DNA of 30,486 nucleotides, from contig JBEAOO010000366.1 in the NCBI GenBank assembly GCA_041164825.1, forward strand, positions 1 to 30,486, given 5' to 3'. This DNA comes from JBEAOO01 sp041164825. GTDB lineage: Bacteria; Pseudomonadota; Gammaproteobacteria; Burkholderiales; Burkholderiaceae_C. Of the stretch, positions 24,149 to 30,486 are shown in pieces (the stretch's first letter is position 1; every line of letters begins with the position of its first letter). The translations under genes were made by a program, and so were the position numbers. The notes below the pieces were generated by a model that saw only the letters and a list, made by a program, of their open reading frames with translations, was not told the origin of the DNA and searched no databases.

Positions 24149-24207
24149 TTCCGCCGCCGGGGTTCCTTCTGCGGCTTTGATGCTGATTTCGACCGAGCCC
24201 GTTGCGC

Positions 24208-25503
24208 ATGACCTCCCCGACCACCCCCCCCTCCACCGTTGCCATCGTCGGTGCCGGCCCCGCGGGCCTGATGGCCGCAGAGCGCTTGGCCTTGGCGGGC
24301 ATGCAGGTCGATGTGTACGACGCCATGCCCTCGGTGGGCCGCAAGTTTTTGCTGGCCGGGCGCGGTGGGCTCAACCTCACGCACAGCGAGCCGGCCGAGC
24401 GTTTTGCCAGCCGCTACGGCAGCCAGCAGCCCTGGGTGCAAGCGTGGCTCCATGTGCTCGGCCCGCAGGCGCTGCGCGAGTGGGCCGCAGGCCTGGGCGT
24501 GAGCACCTTTGTGGGCAGCTCGGGCCGGGTGTTTCCGACCGACATGAAGGCCGCGCCTCTGCTGCGCGCTTGGCTTCACCGCTTGCGTGGGCAAGGCGTG
24601 CGCTTTCACATGCGCCATCGTTTAACGGGCTTCGTCCCCCGCGTGGACGCCGCGCCGAGCTTGCTGCTGAGCACCGCTGAGGGCGATGTCACGGTGCAGG
24701 CCGATGCGGTGGTGTTGGCCTTGGGCGGCGCGAGTTGGGCGCGCTTGGGGTCTGACGGCGCGTGGTTCCCGTGGTTGGCTGATTTGCAGGTGCCGCTGGC
24801 CCCGCTGCAGCCGTCGAACTGCGGTTTTGCAGCGGCCCACCCCGGGCCCGATGGCGCGTTGCAGCCGGGCTGGAGCGAGCACTTCAGCAGCCGTTTTGCG
24901 GGCCAACCTTTGAAAAACTTGGGCCTGAGCGTGGCGCCGTTGCACGGCCTGCCGGGCTTCGCGCAGGTGGGCGAGTGCGTGGTGACGCAAGACGGTTTGG
25001 AAGGCAGCGGCATCTACGCCGCGTCTGCCGCCGTGCGCGAGCGCATCAACGCACTGGGCCAAGCCACGCTGCTGATCGATTTGCTGCCGCAGCGCAGCGC
25101 CGAGTTCGTGTTGGACGAAGTGAGCCGCCCGCGCGGGCCGCGCAGCTTGTCCACACATTTGAAATCTCGCTTGGGGCTGGATGGCGCGCGTGCTGGCTTG
25201 CTGCATGAGTTGTTGCCGCGCGAGGCCCTGGCCGATGCGCCGCGCCTGGCCGCCGCCATCAAGGCGCTGCCGCTGACCTTGACCGCGCCGCGCCCGATCG
25301 ACGAGGCCATCAGCACGGCGGGTGGCGTGCGCGCTGAAGGCTTGAATGCGGCCTTGATGCTGACCCCGCAGCCCGGCCTGTTCTGCGCCGGCGAGATGCT
25401 GGACTGGGAAGCGCCCACCGGCGGCTACCTGCTGACCGGCTGCTTGGCCAGCGGCCACGTGGCGGGCGAGGGCGCGGCGGCGTGGGTGCGGCGCGCACGC
25501 TGA
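24208..25503 (+). CDS. HI0933/BaiN-like FAD-dependent flavoprotein (TIGR03862 type)
   Basis: A 431-residue flavoprotein of the HI0933 family, a NAD(P)/FAD-dependent oxidoreductase group of mostly unknown substrate. The N-terminal dinucleotide-binding motif is VAIVGAGPAGLMAAERLALAG. It is followed by the family hallmark GRKFLLAGRGGLNLTHSE. The C-terminal FAD motif is AGEMLDWEAPTGGYLLTGCLASG. A segment with AISTAGGVRAEGLN precedes it. I take the ATG at 24208; a TTG two codons upstream is possible. It is 115 bp after the exported-protein gene and 31 bp before tex. Confidence 0.9.
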   Translation: MTSPTTPPSTVAIVGAGPAGLMAAERLALAGMQVDVYDAMPSVGRKFLLAGRGGLNLTHSEPAERFASRYGSQQPWVQAWLHVLGPQALREWAAGLGVSTFVGSSGRVFPTDMKAAPLLRAWLHRLRGQGVRFHMRHRLTGFVPRVDAAPSLLLSTAEGDVTVQADAVVLALGGASWARLGSDGAWFPWLADLQVPLAPLQPSNCGFAAAHPGPDGALQPGWSEHFSSRFAGQPLKNLGLSVAPLHGLPGFAQVGECVVTQDGLEGSGIYAASAAVRERINALGQATLLIDLLPQRSAEFVLDEVSRPRGPRSLSTHLKSRLGLDGARAGLLHELLPREALADAPRLAAAIKALPLTLTAPRPIDEAISTAGGVRAEGLNAALMLTPQPGLFCAGEMLDWEAPTGGYLLTGCLASGHVAGEGAAAWVRRAR

Positions 25504-25534
25504 GCGCCTGATCCGGCAGAAGGCGCGGAGCGCT

Positions 25535-27925
<2,391 letters not shown>

Positions 27926-27968
27926 GCGTGTGCCGGACCGCTGCTGCTGAGACACGCTGCCGGTGCGC

Positions 27969-29045
27969 ATGAAGGCATTGCAAATCCACGCCGGGCCGCG
28001 GGCCCTGGCGAGGCTGCGCCGGGGCGCCTTGCAGCCCGCCGATGTGCGCGTGATTCCTGCCGCAGCGGGCGGCCCCAAAGGCCTGGTTCTCAATCGGCTC
28101 GATCGTTATGTGTTTGGCGACTGGCTGCCGCGCGGCGGCCACACGGTGCATTTGCTGGGCGCGTCCATCGGCGCCTGGCGCATGGCGGTGGCGTGTTTGC
28201 CCGATGCCGATGGGGCCCTGGCGCAGATGGCCGAGGATTACATCGACCAGCGCTACGAGCATGCGCCCGGCAAGCCGCCCACCGCCGTGCAAGTGAGCGC
28301 TGGGTTTGGCGCCAAGCTGGCTGACGTGCTGGGCGGCGACGCCACGGCGCAGCTGCTGAGCCGCCCGCGCCACCGTTTGCATGTGTTCACCAGCCATGGC
28401 CGCCAGTTGCTGGCGCGTGAGGGCCGCGGGCGAACGGCGCTGGGCTACGGCGGCGCATGGATCGCCAATGCAGTCAGCCGACGTTGGCTGGGCGGTTGGC
28501 TGGAGCGGGTGGTGTTTTCGGATCCACGCGAGGCTCTGCCATTTGCGCTCGATGACTTTCGCACGCAGCGCGTGGCACTGGGCGCGGCCAACCTGCAACC
28601 CGCGGTGCTGGCGAGTTGCTCGATCCCGTTCTGGCTGCAGGCGGTGCACGACATCCCCGGCGCGCCGCGCGGCGCCCATTGGGACGGCGGCATCACCGAT
28701 TGCCACCTGCACCTCAACTACGCGGCGATGGGGCAGGGCGTGGTGCTTTACCCGCACTTTCAATCGACCGTGGTGCCCGGTTGGCTGGACAAGGTCTGGC
28801 GCCGCCGCCACCGTGCCACGCCCGCGCTCGATAACGTGATTGTGCTCAGCCCGCGCCCCGAGTGGGTGGCGACGTTGCCCGGTGGCAAGCTCCCCGACCG
28901 CAGCGATTTCCATCGTTTTGGCGACGACTTGGCGGCGAGGCGCGCGGCCTGGGGCGCCGCCGTCAGCGAAGGCCAGCGTTTGGCCGATGAGTTTGTGCAG
29001 TGGGTGGGCGGCACCGGCGGGGCATGGCATGTGCACGCTCTGTGA
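27969..29045 (+). CDS. Patatin-like phospholipase/acyl hydrolase
   Basis: A 358-residue serine hydrolase of the patatin type. The oxyanion-hole motif is AAAGGPKG (about 35-42), the nucleophile is in GASIGAWR (GxSxG, Ser about 66), and the dyad Asp is in WDGGITD (DGG). This set is specific to patatin-like lipases. The protein lacks a clear signal peptide. The substrate is not readable. The first possible start is GTG at 27963; the ATG at 27969 is chosen. It follows tex by 43 bp, a gap with a 7-bp inverted repeat (AGCGTGT/ACACGCT). A TGCCCCC/GGGGGCA hairpin lies 17 bp after the stop. Confidence 0.87.
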   Translation: MKALQIHAGPRALARLRRGALQPADVRVIPAAAGGPKGLVLNRLDRYVFGDWLPRGGHTVHLLGASIGAWRMAVACLPDADGALAQMAEDYIDQRYEHAPGKPPTAVQVSAGFGAKLADVLGGDATAQLLSRPRHRLHVFTSHGRQLLAREGRGRTALGYGGAWIANAVSRRWLGGWLERVVFSDPREALPFALDDFRTQRVALGAANLQPAVLASCSIPFWLQAVHDIPGAPRGAHWDGGITDCHLHLNYAAMGQGVVLYPHFQSTVVPGWLDKVWRRRHRATPALDNVIVLSPRPEWVATLPGGKLPDRSDFHRFGDDLAARRAAWGAAVSEGQRLADEFVQWVGGTGGAWHVHAL

Positions 29046-29061
29046 TGCCAGTGCGAGTTCG

Positions 29062-29083
29062 TGCCCCCACGTGCCGGGGGGCA
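29062..29083 (+). terminator. Short GC hairpin after the patatin-like gene
   Basis: TGCCCCC (29062-29068) pairs with GGGGGCA (29077-29083). No U-tract follows, so its role as a terminator is doubtful. Confidence 0.3.
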
Positions 29084-29151
29084 AGGGCAGCGGCGGCGCA
29101 GCAATTTCGTGGCAGCATTGGCACTTGTTGACCCCTTCTTCGATTGCGACC

Positions 29152-29457
29152 ATGCACCAGCCCCTGTTTGCTCACCTTGCCCGCCGTGTCCTGCCCGTCG
29201 TTGCGATCACGGCGGCCTTGCTGTTGGTGGGCTGCGCGTCGCGCGTGCCCGACATGAGCACCACGCCGGGCCAGATCTGGGGCCAGGTGGAGAGCGTGCA
29301 GTTCGAGCGCGGCGGTGAGCAGCGCTCCAGCACGCCGGTGCAGGTTTCCGTGCGCATGGACACGGGCGAGATCCGTCGCTTCCAATTGCCTGCGGGCGCA
29401 GATGTGCACGCCGGCGAGCGTGTGCGGGTAGAGGGCGGGACGCTGTTGCGCTACTGA
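29152..29457 (+). CDS. Small predicted lipoprotein
   Basis: A 101-residue protein with a basic start (MHQPLFAHLARR), a hydrophobic segment and a lipobox LVGC (Cys28), so lipid attachment is likely. The mature part is short and rich in beta-type sequence (IWGQVESVQFERGG, VQVSVRMDTGEIRRFQLPAG, HAGERVRVEGGTLLRY), similar in tone to SlyB-like or glycine-zipper-adjacent envelope lipoproteins, but no family is certain. The ATG at 29152 is chosen because it starts the signal peptide. Confidence 0.75.
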   Translation: MHQPLFAHLARRVLPVVAITAALLLVGCASRVPDMSTTPGQIWGQVESVQFERGGEQRSSTPVQVSVRMDTGEIRRFQLPAGADVHAGERVRVEGGTLLRY

Positions 29458-29489
29458 TCTCGGCGACCGGCTCCCTTGGGGATTGCTCG

Positions 29490-29510
29490 CCTGCGGCCGA
29501 ACGGCGCAGG
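29490..29510 (+). terminator. Hairpin after the small lipoprotein gene
   Basis: CCTGCG and CGCAGG pair with an inner CCG/CGG, 32 bp after the stop. It has no T-run and is only a weak terminator candidate. Confidence 0.3.
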
Positions 29511-29515
29511 TGCCC

Positions 29516-29547
29516 TTGGCATGCGGCGCGGGCCGCTCCACTACAAT
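29516..29547 (+). promoter_or_regulatory. Candidate sigma-70 promoter of the thrS leader
   Basis: A good -10 hexamer TACAAT is at 29542-29547. The best -35, TTGGCA at 29516-29521, is 20 bp upstream, longer than the ideal 17. Transcription would begin near 29553 and give a leader of about 200 nt before the thrS ATG. Confidence 0.45.
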
Positions 29548-29582
29548 GGTGTCATCCAGGACATCACAAGGACGAGAAAGGC

Positions 29583-29630
29583 ATGCTGGTTATGACACCG
29601 CGAACTACGCCAGGGCTCAACGAGGTTTGA
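29583..29630 (+). CDS. Putative threonine-containing leader peptide of thrS
   Basis: A 15-codon ORF reads MLVMTPRTTPGLNEV and stops at 29628-29630. Three of 15 codons are Thr (ACA, ACT, ACG), none of them ACC, the dominant Thr codon in this genome. AAGGA lies 10 nt before the ATG; the second ATG (29592) has AAAGG at a similar spacing and would still keep all three Thr codons. The ORF lies between a candidate promoter and a strong terminator in front of thrS. Synthesis of the peptide and its role in attenuation are inferred. Confidence 0.4.
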   Translation: MLVMTPRTTPGLNEV

Positions 29631-29671
29631 CCGGCCGCGGTTTCACACACACGTCTTTTGTGTCCATCATC

Positions 29672-29705
29672 AAGCGCGGCTCACCCCCGCGCTTTTTTGT
29701 TTTTT
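29672..29705 (+). terminator. Intrinsic terminator in the thrS leader (attenuator candidate)
   Basis: AAGCGCGG (29672-29679) pairs with CCGCGCTT (29687-29694) around a 7-nt loop and is followed by TTTTTTGTTTTTT. This is a strong Rho-independent terminator 47 bp upstream of the thrS ATG, in the same direction as thrS. A 7-bp alternative pairing of its 5' arm with GGCCGCG at 29633-29639 would block it. Confidence 0.8.
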
Positions 29706-29751
29706 CGGTTCTGCGCAGCTCTTGGCGCAGGCCTTCTCTTTCGGAGTGACC

Positions 29752-30486
29752 ATGGTTTCGATTCAACTGCCTGACGGCTCCAAGCGCGAGTTTCCCGGCC
29801 CCGTGACGGTGGCCGAGGTGGCCGCCAGCATCGGCGCCGGCTTGGCCAAGGCAGCGTTGGCCGGCCGCGTGGGCACGGGCGACGCCGCCCGCGTGGTCGA
29901 CACCAGCCACCTGATGGAGACCGACACGGCGCTGGCCATCATCACCGACAAGGATGCAGCGGGCCTGGATGTGATTCGCCATTCGACCGCCCACTTGCTG
30001 GCCTATGCGGTGAAGACGCTGTTCCCCGAGGCGCAAGTCACCATCGGCCCGGTGATCGAAAACGGCTTCTATTACGACTTTGCCTACAAGCGCCCGTTCA
30101 CGCCCGACGACCTGGCCGCCATCGAAGCCAAGATGACCGAGCTGGCCAAGAAGGACGAAAAAGTGCTGCGCCGCGTGCTGCCGCGTGACGAGGCCGTGGC
30201 GCACTTCAAGGCCATCGGCGAGCACTACAAGGCCGAGATCATCGCCAGCATTCCGGCGAATGAAGACGTGTCGCTGTACCGCGAAGGCAAGTTCGAAGAC
30301 CTGTGCCGCGGCCCGCACGTGCCCAGCACGGGCAAGCTCAAGCACTTCAAGCTGATGAAGGTGGCCGGTGCGTACTGGCGCGGCGACCACCGCAACGAGA
30401 TGCTGCAACGCATCTACGGCACGGCCTGGGCTTCGAAGGAAGAGCTGGCGCAGTACCTGCACATGCTCGAAGAGGCCGAGAAGCGC
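29752..30486 (+). CDS. thrS: Threonine-tRNA ligase ThrS (partial, 3' end outside window)
   Basis: ThrS attaches threonine to tRNA-Thr and edits mischarged Ser. The first 245 residues are visible and the frame stays open to the window end. They comprise the TGS domain (about 1-62, MVSIQLPDGSKREFPGPVTVAEVAASIG) and the N2 editing domain (about 65-225) with the metal-binding HSTAHLLAYAVK (HxxxH), DLCRGPHVPSTG and YWRGDHRNEMLQRIYGTAW. The start of the catalytic core follows. GGAG lies about 8 nt before the ATG at 29752. In many proteobacteria infC-rpmI-rplT follow; they would be beyond the window. Upstream lies a leader with an attenuator-like architecture. Confidence 0.97.
   Translation, partial: MVSIQLPDGSKREFPGPVTVAEVAASIGAGLAKAALAGRVGTGDAARVVDTSHLMETDTALAIITDKDAAGLDVIRHSTAHLLAYAVKTLFPEAQVTIGPVIENGFYYDFAYKRPFTPDDLAAIEAKMTELAKKDEKVLRRVLPRDEAVAHFKAIGEHYKAEIIASIPANEDVSLYREGKFEDLCRGPHVPSTGKLKHFKLMKVAGAYWRGDHRNEMLQRIYGTAWASKEELAQYLHMLEEAEKR

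Noticed and set aside
29553..29700. tRNA or T-box element in the thrS leader
   Set aside because: No cloverleaf or T-box core is visible; a T-box would also be unusual in a betaproteobacterium.
29483..29749. 88-codon frame upstream of thrS
   Set aside because: It runs through the promoter, leader and terminator, with no ribosome-binding site or homology.

Overview
The window is a high-GC, densely coded chromosomal stretch of a betaproteobacterium. The gene order smc–zipA–ligA–def, the msrB–yciB–bolA–parvulin cluster, a DmdB-like acyl-CoA ligase and the protein sequences together suggest Burkholderiales, probably Comamonadaceae (Hydrogenophaga-like; genus is inferred). I see no phage, IS element, CRISPR array, tRNA or rRNA. 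Almost all genes are core or metabolic, so the unusual content is mainly in the non-coding DNA.

Layout. 61-7425 (+): smc, zipA, ligA, def (chromosome condensation, divisome anchor, NAD-dependent ligase, peptide deformylase); the last two overlap by 4 bp. 8028-10145 (+): a secreted FecR/DUF6600-type protein with a Trp-rich middle and a low-complexity Pro/Arg/Asp/Gln tail. 10197-11607: tesA-like esterase (-) and a YbbA/LolD-type ABC ATPase (+), divergent with overlapping start codons. 12165-16068 (-): selO, msrB, yciB, bolA and a periplasmic parvulin, ending in a clear intrinsic terminator; this is a plausible redox/envelope operon. 16188-17834 (+): acyl-CoA synthetase. 18343-18678 (-): small lipoprotein. 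18823-22517 (+): a four-gene LivHMGF-type ABC transporter with no binding protein in the window. 22594-25503 (+): small membrane protein, Dabb protein, hotdog thioesterase, exported protein, flavoprotein. 25535-29457 (+): tex, a patatin-like hydrolase and a small lipoprotein. From 29752 (+): thrS, cut by the window end.

Two non-coding systems stand out. (1) The three largest intergenic gaps (after def, after the YbbA-like gene, after the acyl-CoA synthetase) each carry a composite repeat of about 310-355 bp. It is built from two long hairpins with different arms (here called T1 and T2) joined by a related linker. Each hairpin encloses a conserved internal sequence (GCAGGTAAAGG at one side, GGACACG at the other) around a variable inner hairpin. 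Arms are kept complementary, including one apparent compensatory change, inner modules are exchanged between arm types, and one copy is rearranged. It looks like a BIME-like mobile or structured-RNA repeat family. (2) thrS is preceded by a promoter-like site, a 15-codon leader ORF with three Thr codons, and a strong intrinsic terminator. Four short segments could pair in mutually exclusive ways, as in classical leader-peptide attenuation; this differs from the E. coli thrS translational operator.
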